Notes under the pieces: generated by a model | Seen by the model: only the letters and a program-made list of their open reading frames with translations | Databases searched by the model: none | Told to the model about the DNA's origin: nothing | Made by a program: the position numbers and the translations under genes | Part shown: piece after piece, positions 26,212-35,463 of the stretch | Layout of the letters: each line of letters begins with the position of its first letter | How positions within the stretch are numbered: position 1 is the first letter of the stretch | DNA from: Alicyclobacillaceae bacterium I2511 | Lineage (GTDB): Bacteria > Bacillota > Bacilli > Alicyclobacillales > Alicyclobacillaceae | Assembly (NCBI GenBank): GCA_003584005.1 | Contig: QXHL01000020.1 | Location: forward strand, 1 to 53,710 | Direction: 5' to 3' | DNA length: 53,710 nt

Positions 26212-28176
26212 TCACAACCTCCCCGCTGTAGCTTCTGTGTGCCGGATTTCATCCACACCAATGAAATGATCCGTATTGTATTCGAAGGACCGTTGAGCCA
26301 ACATGAACAGAATTGCAAGCAACCCTATAATCGCCAGAATATATTGTTCAAACACAAACCCATACCCGGCGACAAAGAAAGCGACACCGATTAAAAAGGG
26401 GCGACCAGAATTGTTAGGCATATGAATAGGTCGCAAAGTTTCTGATTGATCGACCCTTTGAGTCTGGCCCTTTTTCATCATCCAGAAAGCATCTCGTCCC
26501 TCAACCACAGGGATGCGAGCAAAATTATATTCAGGTGCAGGGGAAGGAACAGACCACTCTAAGGATCGTCCATCCCATGGATCCCCTGTCACATCCTTAA
26601 GTTGTTCGCGATGCAAAGTACTCAGGGCAATATCGACAACCATGAGAATGAACCCAACCCCCATGGCGTAAGCCCCAATAGTCTCAATAAGATTTAAAGG
26701 CCCCCAGCCCAGACCGGCTGGATAGGTATAAATTCGACGTGGCATACCCATCAATCCAACAATGTACATGGGAAAGAAGCAAACATGAAAGCCAATGAAA
26801 AACCACCAAAAGGCACGTTTTCCCCAGCGTTCGTTTAACGTGAAGCCAAACATCTTTGGCCACCAGTAATACAATCCTGCCAGGCAACCAAAAACAACGC
26901 CCCCTATTAGTGCGTAGTGAAAGTGACTTACCAGAAAGGCGCTGCCATGATACTGGTAATCTGCAGGCGCTGCGGCCAACATGACCCCAGTCACTCCAGC
27001 AATAGTGAAAGTAGGAATAAAAGCTAGGGCCCACAGCATTGCTGTATTGATTTCAATTTTCCCTCTGTATAATGTGAACAACCAGTTAAATACTTTCACA
27101 CCCGTGGGAACCGCAATTAGCATGGTGGAAAGTGAGAAAAACGAATTTACCGCAGCACCTGCTCCCATCGTGAAAAAGTGATGAACCCATGTCAAGAAAC
27201 TGACGAAAGCGATGGAAACCAGGGACACAACCATCGCATTGTACCCAAACAGTCGCTTATGAGAAAAGGTTGAAACCACCTCGGACATCACGCCAAACGC
27301 AGGCAAAATAACAATGTACACTTCCGGATGTCCCCAAAACCAGAACAAGTTAGTCCACATCATTGGCAATCCACCCGCCGATACCGTGAAAAAGTGGGCC
27401 GCAAATAGTCGATCCATTAATAGCATGATTAAAGCCACTGCTAAAACTGGAAAAGCAAAAATAATTAACACAGTGGTCACCAAAACAGACCACGTAAACA
27501 TAGGCATACGGAGCAAGGTCATTCCTGGTGCTCGAAGACGGAGAATTGTTACAAGAAAATTTATCCCTGTCGCAATCGTGCCAATCCCGGTAATGGTAAG
27601 CGCTAAGAGATAATAATTTTCCCCGGGTCCCACGCTATAATGGGCACCTGCAAGGGGTGCATAACTAGACCAACCTGCATCCGGAGATCCTCCCCAGACG
27701 AAAGAAATGTTAAACAGCAGAGCCGCAAAAAAGAATAGCCAAAAGCTCATTGCATTTAGGTAGGGAAAAGCCACATCGCGTGCACCAATCTGTAAGGGTA
27801 CAACAATATTCATCAATCCGACGACAAAAGGCATCGCCATAAACAAAATCATCAGGGTCCCATGGGTTGTGAAAATTTGGTCATAGTGCTCTGCACTTAA
27901 AAAATGCATATTGGGTGCAGCCAGTTGGGTACGCATCATCATGGCATCCACACCACCTCGGAAAAGCATGGCGATGGCGGCTAAAATGTACATAATACCA
28001 ATTTTTTTATGGTCCACTGTGGTCAGCCATTCTTTCCATAACCACTTCCACTTTTTGAAGTAAGTTAAGACAAAAACGATACCCAGGCTGGCCATTACAA
28101 TGGATGCGTCTGCACCATATTCCATATAGTTTTTAATCAAATTATGATTGACATATTGAAATAGCGCTTCAAACAC
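26212..28176 (-). CDS. qoxB: Quinol oxidase (aa3-type) subunit I
   Basis: 654 residues, about 15 membrane helices. The catalytic subunit that reduces oxygen and pumps protons. Low-spin heme ligands lie in TTHGTLMILF and SHFHYALIGG (second His); the high-spin heme ligand is the first His of SHFHY. Copper-B site is GHPEVY (His and crosslinked Tyr) plus VHHFF. The Glu of GHPEVY and the Asn/Asp of the D-channel (GARDVAFPYLN) place it in the A1 proton-pumping class. Extra C-terminal helix as in Bacillus QoxB. Assignment as quinol rather than cytochrome c oxidase depends on subunit II lacking copper-A ligands. Confidence 0.97.
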   Translation of the reverse strand: MFEALFQYVNHNLIKNYMEYGADASIVMASLGIVFVLTYFKKWKWLWKEWLTTVDHKKIGIMYILAAIAMLFRGGVDAMMMRTQLAAPNMHFLSAEHYDQIFTTHGTLMILFMAMPFVVGLMNIVVPLQIGARDVAFPYLNAMSFWLFFFAALLFNISFVWGGSPDAGWSSYAPLAGAHYSVGPGENYYLLALTITGIGTIATGINFLVTILRLRAPGMTLLRMPMFTWSVLVTTVLIIFAFPVLAVALIMLLMDRLFAAHFFTVSAGGLPMMWTNLFWFWGHPEVYIVILPAFGVMSEVVSTFSHKRLFGYNAMVVSLVSIAFVSFLTWVHHFFTMGAGAAVNSFFSLSTMLIAVPTGVKVFNWLFTLYRGKIEINTAMLWALAFIPTFTIAGVTGVMLAAAPADYQYHGSAFLVSHFHYALIGGVVFGCLAGLYYWWPKMFGFTLNERWGKRAFWWFFIGFHVCFFPMYIVGLMGMPRRIYTYPAGLGWGPLNLIETIGAYAMGVGFILMVVDIALSTLHREQLKDVTGDPWDGRSLEWSVPSPAPEYNFARIPVVEGRDAFWMMKKGQTQRVDQSETLRPIHMPNNSGRPFLIGVAFFVAGYGFVFEQYILAIIGLLAILFMLAQRSFEYNTDHFIGVDEIRHTEATAGRL

Positions 28177-28221
28177 GCCTTCGCCTCCATTTCATGCTGC
28201 AAATAATCGTGTACAAAATAC

Positions 28222-29103
28222 TTATTGTTTGCCGGGAATTGTCTGGGACAATGATGACATTTCCGCATTCATTTGAGTAAATTGTGAATCCATTGATGAA
28301 AACGTCATTGTCGGAACTTCACCCGGCTGCAACAACTTTCTGTAAGTCACCTCGGTCAACTTTGGAGCCGTTTGTTTCACATTTGAGACCCACTGATTAA
28401 ATGCATTCTGAGATTTGGATAAGACATTAAAATGCATGTCAGCAAAACCAGCGCCAGTGAAGTTTGCACCCCACCCCAGATATGTCCCTGGATTACTTGC
28501 TTCGAGCCACAGAGGCATGTTCATTCCCGGCATAGCATACTCTTGTCCGCCCAAAGCGGGTACCCAAAATGAATTCATCGGCCCCACCGCAGACAACTTG
28601 AAATCTACAGGGATTCCAGCTGGAATCGCTACATAATTCACAGTTTCAATTCCCTGCTGCGGGTATTCGAATATCCACTTCCAGTCCACCGAGGTTACTT
28701 GAATCGTCATCGGATCTCCCGTCGGTGTGGGCGGGTGCTGCAGTCGGTAAATCATTTTTACCGTTGGGACTGCCAGCGCAATCATCATCAAAATAGGGAC
28801 AACTGTCCAAATAATTTCCAACTTTCCGTATCCCGCAAGTTCCGGATTGTAACCTTCCGGATCTTTACCAGGGCGAGCCCTGAATTTTACGAGTACATAA
28901 ATGAAAATTGTCATAACAACAGCTAAAACAAAAGACATAATTACAATGGATAGAATAATCAAATGATACTCCTGACGTGCTACAGGCCCCTGCGGATTGA
29001 GGACGGTAATTCGCTGACCGCATCCCGTCAACAAAAGTAACGAAGCAATCACCGCAAGTCCGAGTTTGGTTGACTTTTTGCGCGGTCTCACTTTTGGCAT
29101 CAT
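28222..29103 (-). CDS. qoxA: Quinol oxidase (aa3-type) subunit II, lipoprotein
   Basis: 293 residues. Basic N-terminus, hydrophobic signal and lipobox LLLTGC (lipid-anchored Cys28), two membrane helices (~48-72, ~93-115), then an extracellular cupredoxin domain. The copper-A motif (Cys-x3-Cys with His and Met) is absent: the corresponding stretch, from VPALGGQEYAMPGM to GFADMHF, has no Cys. This marks a menaquinol oxidase. Either of two adjacent ATGs (29103, 29100) may be used after AAAAGGA. First gene of the qoxABCD operon; heme A genes are not in the window. Confidence 0.96.
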   Translation of the reverse strand: MMPKVRPRKKSTKLGLAVIASLLLLTGCGQRITVLNPQGPVARQEYHLIILSIVIMSFVLAVVMTIFIYVLVKFRARPGKDPEGYNPELAGYGKLEIIWTVVPILMMIALAVPTVKMIYRLQHPPTPTGDPMTIQVTSVDWKWIFEYPQQGIETVNYVAIPAGIPVDFKLSAVGPMNSFWVPALGGQEYAMPGMNMPLWLEASNPGTYLGWGANFTGAGFADMHFNVLSKSQNAFNQWVSNVKQTAPKLTEVTYRKLLQPGEVPTMTFSSMDSQFTQMNAEMSSLSQTIPGKQ

Positions 29104-29220
29104 TCCTTTTCACAAAAAGTAATGGTGATAAAAAATTGTAGCAATAACCACTTACGGTCAAATCCGCTGGTCCATTAGGACCAGTATTGCAGCATTACAA
29201 TGAGCTATATCTTGTGACTC

Positions 29221-29264
29221 AATATACACTTATGACTGTAGTTCAGATCACAATGTGTTCACAA
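29221..29264 (-). promoter_or_regulatory. TTGTGA direct repeats with candidate -10, upstream of qoxA
   Basis: Minus strand TTGTGAA (29258-29264) and TTGTGA (29248-29253) repeat with an 11-base period, one helical turn, as for OmpR-type regulators. The first copy resembles the ResD box I recall (TTGTGAA-N3-TTTT). A TATATT at 29221-29226 lies where a -10 would be for an activator bound at -35. Oxygen/respiratory control of qox is a reasonable inference, not shown. Confidence 0.35.
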
Positions 29265-29275
29265 AAAATCAACAG

Positions 29276-29291
29276 AATTATGATCATAATT
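29276..29291. promoter_or_regulatory. Perfect 16-bp palindrome AATTATGATCATAATT upstream of qoxA
   Basis: Self-complementary over all 16 bases, 173 bases before the qoxA start, just downstream of a TTGTGT-N16-TATTAT pair (29297-29324, minus strand) that could be a second promoter. Suggests a dimeric repressor or activator. The rest of the 408-base gap 29104-29511 is very AT-rich and holds the terminator listed separately, and no gene. Confidence 0.45.
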
Positions 29292-29423
29292 TGTCTATAA
29301 TATGTCTAAATATAAATGACACAAATATGTAACAATATTTAAATCAAATGTACACTATTTTGACAAAATAATATTATGAATATCTGTTGTATTTATAAAA
29401 ATATAGGATTTATAAAGAACTCA

Positions 29424-29468
29424 CAAAAAAAGATAAAGTCCCCTCAGCACCACTTCGGGGACTTTATC
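29424..29468 (-). terminator. Intrinsic terminator of the AbrB-type regulator gene
   Basis: 12-base perfect arms (29432-29443 and 29457-29468) with a 13-base loop; on the minus strand the hairpin is followed by seven T. It lies 44 bases after the regulator stop codon and separates it from qoxA. Confidence 0.92.
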
Positions 29469-29511
29469 CTAAATGATTCATGTAAAAGTCAAGTAAACGA
29501 GAAAAGAAAAA

Positions 29512-29784
29512 TCAGCTCTCTGTCTCTGCCTCACCTTTCGCCTCGTGCATTTCTTGTAAACAAGTTCTGCATACCATATGCCCCTTGTAAGCGTGCAAGT
29601 CATCCGGCTCATACTGACCGCAGAAGATGCAACCTCTTTCATACTTATTGAGGACCAAACGATTTTCATCCGTGAAAAATTCTAGTGGATCATCCACTTC
29701 AATCCCCATGGTGCGCCGAAGTTCAATCGGCAATACAATTCTCCCTAAATTGTCCACTTTCCTGACCATTCCCGTTGACAGCAT
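29512..29784 (-). CDS. AbrB-family transcriptional regulator with zinc-ribbon-like tail
   Basis: 90 residues. Residues 1-50 are the swapped-hairpin DNA-binding domain (STGMVRKVDNLGRIVLPIELRRTMGI), the AbrB/SpoVT type. The C-terminus has two Cys pairs, CIFCG and CRTC, likely binding zinc, where Bacillus AbrB has a multimerisation domain with one Cys. Such proteins act in transition-state control of sporulation and stationary-phase genes. Strong ribosome site AAGGAGGAG before the ATG. Monocistronic, judged by its own terminator. It could regulate nearby spo0A or qox, but no site was identified. Confidence 0.9.
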   Translation of the reverse strand: MLSTGMVRKVDNLGRIVLPIELRRTMGIEVDDPLEFFTDENRLVLNKYERGCIFCGQYEPDDLHAYKGHMVCRTCLQEMHEAKGEAETES

Positions 29785-29893
29785 TCTGTCTCCTCCTTCA
29801 ATGATGAGGGTAACAAATGAGTTTCATTATGTATAGACCCCTGAAAGGTGGTAATTTGTTCATTGCATACGTCCCATGTTGTATTTTCCAACA

Positions 29894-29928
29894 GAAGTGG
29901 GCAAGCACAAATTGGACTTGCCCACTTC
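29894..29928. repeat. 12-bp inverted repeat between two minus-strand genes
   Basis: GAAGTGGGCAAG (29894-29905) and its exact complement (29917-29928) with an 11-base loop. No T-tract follows on the minus strand (GTTGGAAAAT), so it is a weak terminator at best for the 98-residue protein gene ending at 29980. It could also be a leader structure or operator for the AbrB-type gene. Confidence 0.5.
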
Positions 29929-29979
29929 ACAAGGGTCAGCACAGTAGTAAAGTTCATTTTCTGAGCAGATTCTATTATA

Positions 29980-30276
29980 TTACCACCACCAGCCCCAAGG
30001 TGAAAATGCTGCCAGAGCTAACCAAGGTAAAAATAAAAAGGGCCACCACGTTTGTTGATATTCATTGTCCTGCAACCGGGCCGTGTCAAGCAATTGAATG
30101 GCTGTCAAGTCGCTTTGACTAGCATTACTTGCCAGACCAGCACTTCCCTGTAAGGGGCGCAAGTAAATTCCCTCATTTGTTACAGAATGCAATATTCCAT
30201 GGTGCACCACTCCATCGTGACATCGCACGACGACACGTTGGCCCACATAGGGTAAAACATGTGCCCTGGTAATCAC
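29980..30276 (-). CDS. Conserved-looking small protein with Sm-like N-terminus and Trp-rich hydrophobic tail
   Basis: 98 residues, no family I can name with certainty. Residues ~10-45 (VGQRVVVRCHDGVVHHGILHSV) look like a small beta-barrel of Sm/LSm type. The C-terminus (WWPFLFLPWLALAAFSPWGWWW) is hydrophobic, with seven Trp in about 25 residues, and could sit in a membrane interface. GTG start; the upstream G-rich run GGGGGGGAAG serves as ribosome site. Codon use fits neighbours. Located between spo0A and the AbrB-type gene; a sporulation link is only a guess. Confidence 0.65.
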   Translation of the reverse strand: MITRAHVLPYVGQRVVVRCHDGVVHHGILHSVTNEGIYLRPLQGSAGLASNASQSDLTAIQLLDTARLQDNEYQQTWWPFLFLPWLALAAFSPWGWWW

Positions 30277-30493
30277 CTTACTTCCCCCCCTTCATACCAC
30301 GACGTAAAGTTGTTGTGATCTCGTCGTCTATGCTGTCGACGGCTCACCATCATCGTATGTATGAAAAGTTGAATGTTAAGCGGTGAATGTCCACAGACAT
30401 CAGTGCAAAGTAGCCAAATGTTTTAATAATTGCTTTTGGGAGAAAACGGACAAACTCTGTTCAAATTAGCCGTGGGCTGACACCAACAAATTT

Positions 30494-31303
30494 TTAACCT
30501 ACTTTGTACTCCATCCGCAGCTTGTCTGCAATCATTGCAATAAATTCCGAATTAGTAGGTTTCGTTTTAACCGCACTCACCGTATATCCAAACAAGGAGC
30601 GAATGGCCTCCATGTTTCCCCGGCCCCATGCCACCTCAATGGAATGTCGGATTGCTCGCTCTACCCGGGATGGTGTTGTCTTGAAACGAACAGCAATTTG
30701 CGGGTATAAAGTTTTCGTCACGGATCCCAAAATTTCTACATCATTTACAACGATTCCAATTGCCTCTCGCAGATAATGATATCCTTTAATATGTGCAGGA
30801 ACTCCAATTTCATGAATGATTTGCGTAATGGCAGCATCAATCGTGGCTCTATTTGGCAACCCGCGGGTTTGCGATTCGGCTGTTGCAGATACTAACATGG
30901 GAAAAGCGATGGGCTGCATCGGTTTGACAACAGTCACTACTTGACGAATTCTATCCACAAGAATTGGCAAATCAAAAGGTTTTAAAATGAAATAAGAAAC
31001 TCCCAGCTCCATCGCCCGACGTGTGACTGTTTCCTGACCAAAGGCCGTCAACAGGATGACCTTGGGTAGCACTTCTCTCGTTTCCCGCAACCGTTCCAAG
31101 ACACCTATGCCATCTAATACTGGCATAATGATGTCTAAAATCAACACATCGGGCGTTTCCCTGCGGATTAATTCTAAAACTTCATTACCATTGTGTGCGA
31201 CACCACATACGTCCATATCTTCTTGTCTATCAATAAAGTCATGGAGTATGTCAGCAAATTCCCGATTGTCGTCGGCAACAAGCACATTAATACGTTTTTT
31301 CAC
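30494..31303 (-). CDS. spo0A: Sporulation master regulator Spo0A
   Basis: 269 residues. Receiver domain: acidic pair Asp11/Asp12, phosphorylated Asp57 in LILDIIMP, Lys in FILKPFD. The C-terminal effector domain carries the recognition helix [20 protein letters not shown]. On phosphorylation it binds 0A boxes and commits the cell to sporulation. GTG start at 31303, nine bases after AGGAGGG; the frame reads on to 31492 but that part is the untranslated leader. It follows spoIVB as in Bacillus, with a 113-base gap holding a sigma-H-like promoter and 0A boxes. Confidence 0.98.
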   Translation of the reverse strand: MKKRINVLVADDNREFADILHDFIDRQEDMDVCGVAHNGNEVLELIRRETPDVLILDIIMPVLDGIGVLERLRETREVLPKVILLTAFGQETVTRRAMELGVSYFILKPFDLPILVDRIRQVVTVVKPMQPIAFPMLVSATAESQTRGLPNRATIDAAITQIIHEIGVPAHIKGYHYLREAIGIVVNDVEILGSVTKTLYPQIAVRFKTTPSRVERAIRHSIEVAWGRGNMEAIRSLFGYTVSAVKTKPTNSEFIAMIADKLRMEYKVG

Positions 31304-31336
31304 CGGGTGATCCCTCCTGCTGAATGTGACATACAA

Positions 31337-31363
31337 AATTTCGACGGGATCACTCGATGTCCT
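31337..31363 (-). promoter_or_regulatory. Candidate sigma-H promoter of spo0A
   Basis: Minus strand AGGACAT (31357-31363), 11 bases, GTCGAAATT (31337-31345). This fits the sigma-H pattern RnAGGAwww-N11-12-RnnGAATww with one mismatch in each box, and Bacillus spo0A has a sigma-H promoter at this place. Confidence 0.5.
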
Positions 31364-31411
31364 GCCAAATCTTATGAAATACTTTTCGCTGCTTTGCACG
31401 TAAATTCGACA
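31340..31411 (-). promoter_or_regulatory. Two 0A boxes upstream of spo0A
   Basis: TGTCGAA at 31405-31411 is a perfect Spo0A box core. CGTCGAA at 31340-31346 matches six of seven and overlaps the sigma-H -10. Their placement before spo0A suggests autoregulation as in Bacillus subtilis. Confidence 0.55.
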
Positions 31412-31416
31412 TATTT

Positions 31417-32712
31417 TCACACAGCCACAGAGATAAGCTTTGCCGTACGAACGGATGGTGCGACGTTGTCTCTTTCTGTGTTGAGCATCCAATAGGCATA
31501 AACCCCATAACCCCGTGTAGGATCTGATACGAATACATGGGTTACAGCCGCAATCAGCCTACCATCCTGTAGTACTGGACTGCCGCTCATTCCCTGAACA
31601 ATCCCCCCGGATTCCTTAAGCAATCTGGGATCTGTGACGTGAATAATCATACTCTTTGTTGCTGGCGTATCTTGGTGAACGATTTCCTGAATTTCTACAG
31701 TAAAGTTTTCCACTCTCTGCCCATGGAGAACAGTCCTCAAGGTTGCCGGCCCAGAATGTACTTGTTCAGGAACTGCAACAGGTGTCAAAGAGACATCTTC
31801 CCGATGGGGAGATATTGCCATATCACCAAATATGCCGAATTGTGTATTGGACTCAATATGGCCAATAACTCCATCTGAGGCCACAAAACGACCAGTTTTT
31901 TCGCCAGGTTGGCCGCTAGCGCCTTTCACAATTCCTGTTACTTCTGCATTGAACACGGATCCTTTCCCTTGAACTGGTTGTCCCGTATCTGCATCTGTAA
32001 TGATATGACCCAATGCACCAAAACGATGGCGCTGCGGATCATAAAAGGTCAGAGTACCGACACCACTGGTTTTATCTCGAACAAACAATCCCAGTCGGCG
32101 ATTGTGCAATTCATCTTCCACAGGCTGAATTTGTACTATTTTACGGATCTGACCGCGCCGCAGGGTCAAGCGAACCCCTCCAGAGGTTTGATTTACCCAG
32201 CGCGAAATATCCAATGCCTGGTGTATCGGGTGATTATTTACAGCTTCTAAGGTATCCCCAATTTCCACATGGGCCGTGATAGCTGGTGACCCTGTACTGG
32301 CAATTCGTTGATACCCCACAACCAAAACACCATCCATAACAATCCGTACACCAATGGACTGTCCCCCTACGGACACATATTGCTTAGGAACCACCTGCAC
32401 TTGTACGGGCCGCCAAGGAATGACTCCAAACAAGCGAGTTGATAAAAGGGCTTGACCTGGGTGTTCACCATGCAACACCACAAAACCATTCCCTTCATAG
32501 GCTCGGGAGGTCGCTTTCACAGCCTTCACCACACTGGCATTTCCTGAAGGCCCCACAGGGGTTCTTTGTAGTCCCAAGGAAAGCTTGAGATTGTCTCCCA
32601 TGGGTAAACGAAATGCTGGAGGATGCATTAACAAGTAATGCATAAACCACAAACTGGCCACGAGTCCTGCACAAATCAGCACCAAACCCCGGAAAAGGAC
32701 GTGACACCTCAC
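31417..32712 (-). CDS. spoIVB: SpoIVB serine peptidase
   Basis: 431 residues. Membrane-spanning signal segment (~8-30), a PDZ domain (~100-200) and an S55 trypsin-like peptidase domain with catalytic Ser376 in [18 protein letters not shown]. Family role: secreted from the forespore, it cleaves SpoIVFA so that pro-sigma-K is processed in the mother cell. GTG start at 32712 with GGGGGG seven bases upstream. Followed by spo0A after 113 bases, the order conserved in spore formers. Confidence 0.97.
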   Translation of the reverse strand: MRCHVLFRGLVLICAGLVASLWFMHYLLMHPPAFRLPMGDNLKLSLGLQRTPVGPSGNASVVKAVKATSRAYEGNGFVVLHGEHPGQALLSTRLFGVIPWRPVQVQVVPKQYVSVGGQSIGVRIVMDGVLVVGYQRIASTGSPAITAHVEIGDTLEAVNNHPIHQALDISRWVNQTSGGVRLTLRRGQIRKIVQIQPVEDELHNRRLGLFVRDKTSGVGTLTFYDPQRHRFGALGHIITDADTGQPVQGKGSVFNAEVTGIVKGASGQPGEKTGRFVASDGVIGHIESNTQFGIFGDMAISPHREDVSLTPVAVPEQVHSGPATLRTVLHGQRVENFTVEIQEIVHQDTPATKSMIIHVTDPRLLKESGGIVQGMSGSPVLQDGRLIAAVTHVFVSDPTRGYGVYAYWMLNTERDNVAPSVRTAKLISVAV

Positions 32713-32854
32713 CTGTCATCCCCCCTCACTGGACTTATTGTGTATGGATCATAACGTACCCAGCTCCTTGGGCTTTATGTTGGCAAAACTGACTTAAACA
32801 ATCAGGATTCACGGACACAACCATTCTTTTTCTTCAAGCACTGCCTTGCCCAGA

Positions 32855-34543
32855 TTATCCGTATCTGTCTAATAGCGATTGTGCATGGATCCTGGCTGTT
32901 TCGTCTACTGTCCCACTAAGCAGACGAGCTATCTCTTCCACACGAGTGGAATCGCTCAACGTTTGAATATTTGTTGTGGTGATATTCTGCTGTTCAACTT
33001 TGTTCACCAAAAAGTGTTGATTTGCACCCGCTGCAATTTGAGCAGAATGCGTGACACACAATACCTGGTGCGTGCGACTTAAGACCACCATCTGTCGTGC
33101 AATTGCTTCCAGTGCTCTGCCTCCAACACCAGAATCAATTTCGTCGAAAATCAGTGTCTCCATATCATCAGAATTGGCCATTGCCACTTTAATCGCCAAC
33201 ATCGTTCGAGAAAGTTCACCCCCGGAAACTACTTTTTGCAAGGGTTTAATCGGTTCACCAGGATTCGCTGAAAACAAAAAATCCACTGTATCAAAACCAG
33301 ATTCACTGTACATAAAGCGGCCCTGCACATCCTGACGAGTGTTCACTAAAATCACAAATCTCGCACTTGGCATATCTAATTTGTGTAGATTATCCTCAAC
33401 TGCATGAGCAAATCGTTGTGCGGCTACTTTCCTTAGTTCATGCAGTTTTCTACAGGATTCGTCCAATTCTGTTTCAGCATTCACTAACTCTAAAGTGAAC
33501 TGGGCCGTTTGTTCTTCCATGCTCAACAACTGATCTCTTTCCGCGATGGCCTGCTCTAAATAGTCCAGCACATTTTGTATACTCAGCCCATACTTGCGTT
33601 GCATTTGATGTATCTCAGCCAAACGTGTTTCCGTGCTTTCCTGTTGACCGGAATCCTGTTCTGTAAAGTCCAGATACTCCCACAGAGCCCGGTTCGCTTC
33701 ATCGGCATGGACCTGGGCCGTTTCAAGTAGCTGTACTGTTTCCAACAATGTAGGGTCATACTCTGCGGCGACAGAAATTTCACGTAAAGCTTGAGAAAGA
33801 GCATCTGTGGCACCCATCTGTGAACCAACGCCCCCCAGGTACTGGTGGGCGGCTGCAATGCCCCGCAAAATTTTATCTGTATGAGCAAAACGAGCTTTTA
33901 GTTCTCGCAGTTGCTCCTCTTCGCCCGGCTGCAGATGGGCCTGTTGGATGTCCTCAATTTGGAAATTAAGCATATCCAATCGTCGCACTCGCTCTTGTTC
34001 ATCAAGATGGGTCGATTGTAATCGATTTTGACAGTCGCGCCAGTTGAAAAATTTCCGACGAATCTGTGCAACCATTCCATAAGTATCCGCAAACAGGTCC
34101 AAAGCACGCAACTGTTCCTCATTTTTAAGTAATCCCTGCTGTTCTTGTTGACCATGTTGTTGTACCAATTCACTGCCCAAACTCCGAAGCATCTGCACCG
34201 TCACTAAACGGCCGTTGACGCGGCACGTGGAGCGACCCCCCCTCGTGATTTCTCGGGATACAAGTAATTCATCATCTTCCTGAAAACCCCATTCCAACAA
34301 AATACGTGCGACTTGCTCTTTTAAATGATCTTGCAAACTAAAGGAAGCTTCAACAAATGCACTGTCTGCACCCGAACGAATGAAGTCAGTGTTCCCCCGT
34401 TGACCCAGTAGTAATCCAATTCCATCCAACAGAATGGACTTACCAGCTCCAGTTTCACCTGTAAAAGCATTAAACCCAGGATGGAACGACAAATCCACCG
34501 CATCAATCAAGGCCAAGTTACGAATTGAAAGATGTTGGATCAT
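32855..34543 (-). CDS. recN: DNA repair protein RecN
   Basis: 562 residues, SMC-like ATPase. N-terminal Walker A GETGAGKS, long coiled coil (~150-370) and a C-terminal half with the signature VSGGELSRTMLAIK and Walker B TLIFDEIDSGVGG. It gathers double-strand breaks for recombination. Starts at ATG with AGGTGAGG upstream, five bases after the nadK stop. In Bacillus argR (ahrC) precedes recN; here nadK takes that position. Confidence 0.97.
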   Translation of the reverse strand: MIQHLSIRNLALIDAVDLSFHPGFNAFTGETGAGKSILLDGIGLLLGQRGNTDFIRSGADSAFVEASFSLQDHLKEQVARILLEWGFQEDDELLVSREITRGGRSTCRVNGRLVTVQMLRSLGSELVQQHGQQEQQGLLKNEEQLRALDLFADTYGMVAQIRRKFFNWRDCQNRLQSTHLDEQERVRRLDMLNFQIEDIQQAHLQPGEEEQLRELKARFAHTDKILRGIAAAHQYLGGVGSQMGATDALSQALREISVAAEYDPTLLETVQLLETAQVHADEANRALWEYLDFTEQDSGQQESTETRLAEIHQMQRKYGLSIQNVLDYLEQAIAERDQLLSMEEQTAQFTLELVNAETELDESCRKLHELRKVAAQRFAHAVEDNLHKLDMPSARFVILVNTRQDVQGRFMYSESGFDTVDFLFSANPGEPIKPLQKVVSGGELSRTMLAIKVAMANSDDMETLIFDEIDSGVGGRALEAIARQMVVLSRTHQVLCVTHSAQIAAGANQHFLVNKVEQQNITTTNIQTLSDSTRVEEIARLLSGTVDETARIHAQSLLDRYG

Positions 34544-34548
34544 ACAAT

Positions 34549-35451
34549 CTACCTCACCTTTTTGTTAGCCCGCACCGTTAAGTGTTGCACAGAAAAGTTT
34601 CCTTCCATGTCGTCTTCATTGCGCAGCTTTTGCCGCAAGACAGAAAAAAAGTCTCTGTCTCGCCAGCGTACCAGCGTCGTCTGGATGGTAGATCGATGAA
34701 CTTCTACCACGTCCCCGGGAAATAGCTTAAATCCTTCCTGCCCATCTACGGTCATTCCTAAGTCATTGTGTGTGGCGTGAACATGTAAACGCACCGTTTG
34801 ACTGCAATCAATGACGCAGGGACGGGAAAACAGGGTATGGGGGCAAATTGGGGTAATCAGTATGACTTGTAAATGGGGTACCACAATTGGACCCCCACTA
34901 GACAAAGAGTATGCGGTAGACCCTGTTGGAGTGGAAACAATAACCCCATCCCCGCGATAGGTGTCCACATATACATCATCCACATACGTTTCCACCACAA
35001 CCAATCGAGCAAAAGAACCCTTGCCCACCCCAACGTCATTCAGTGCCACAGCGCGATGAACCTCTTTGTCCGCTCTGGTGACGACCGTTTCCAGCATCAG
35101 TCTTTCCTCTAAATCATAATTGTGGTCCACCACTCGTGCCACAGTTTCCGCTAGTTCCTCAGGTGTGGCTTCCGTCAGAAATCCCAGGTGCCCCAAATTA
35201 ATGCCTAACAAAGGAATACCAAAAGTAGAAAACCTGCGAGCTGCTCCCAGCAAAGTGCCATCACCACCAAGCACAAATGCTAATTCACAGGACGAAATGT
35301 CCACCCCATTGGACGCGTTTGCAGGAGCCGAACTACCGATGGACACCCGAACGGTAGCAATTCCAGCTCGGGATAATAACGCTTGCAAGTGTGCTTCCAC
35401 ATCCCGACTGTGTGGACGATCCGGATTGAGCAACAAAGCGACGGTCCTCAT
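34549..35451 (-). CDS. nadK: NAD kinase
   Basis: 300 residues. Motifs GGDGT (62-66, ATP/phosphate), NDVGVGK in place of the usual NE motif, and TPTGSTAYSLSSGGP. Makes NADP from NAD in the cytoplasm. ATG with AGGAGAGG six bases upstream. The C-terminal ~25 residues beyond the beta-sandwich are an extension. Sits inside the isoprenoid/DNA-repair cluster between a two-TM protein and recN, in tight spacing, so cotranscribed. The Glu-to-Asp change in the NE motif is conservative. Confidence 0.96.
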   Translation of the reverse strand: MRTVALLLNPDRPHSRDVEAHLQALLSRAGIATVRVSIGSSAPANASNGVDISSCELAFVLGGDGTLLGAARRFSTFGIPLLGINLGHLGFLTEATPEELAETVARVVDHNYDLEERLMLETVVTRADKEVHRAVALNDVGVGKGSFARLVVVETYVDDVYVDTYRGDGVIVSTPTGSTAYSLSSGGPIVVPHLQVILITPICPHTLFSRPCVIDCSQTVRLHVHATHNDLGMTVDGQEGFKLFPGDVVEVHRSTIQTTLVRWRDRDFFSVLRQKLRNEDDMEGNFSVQHLTVRANKKVR

Positions 35452-35463
35452 ACTGAACCTCTC

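Noticed and set aside
28222-29103. Cytochrome c oxidase subunit II
   Set aside because: No copper-A cysteines in the cupredoxin domain, so a quinol oxidase subunit is the better call.
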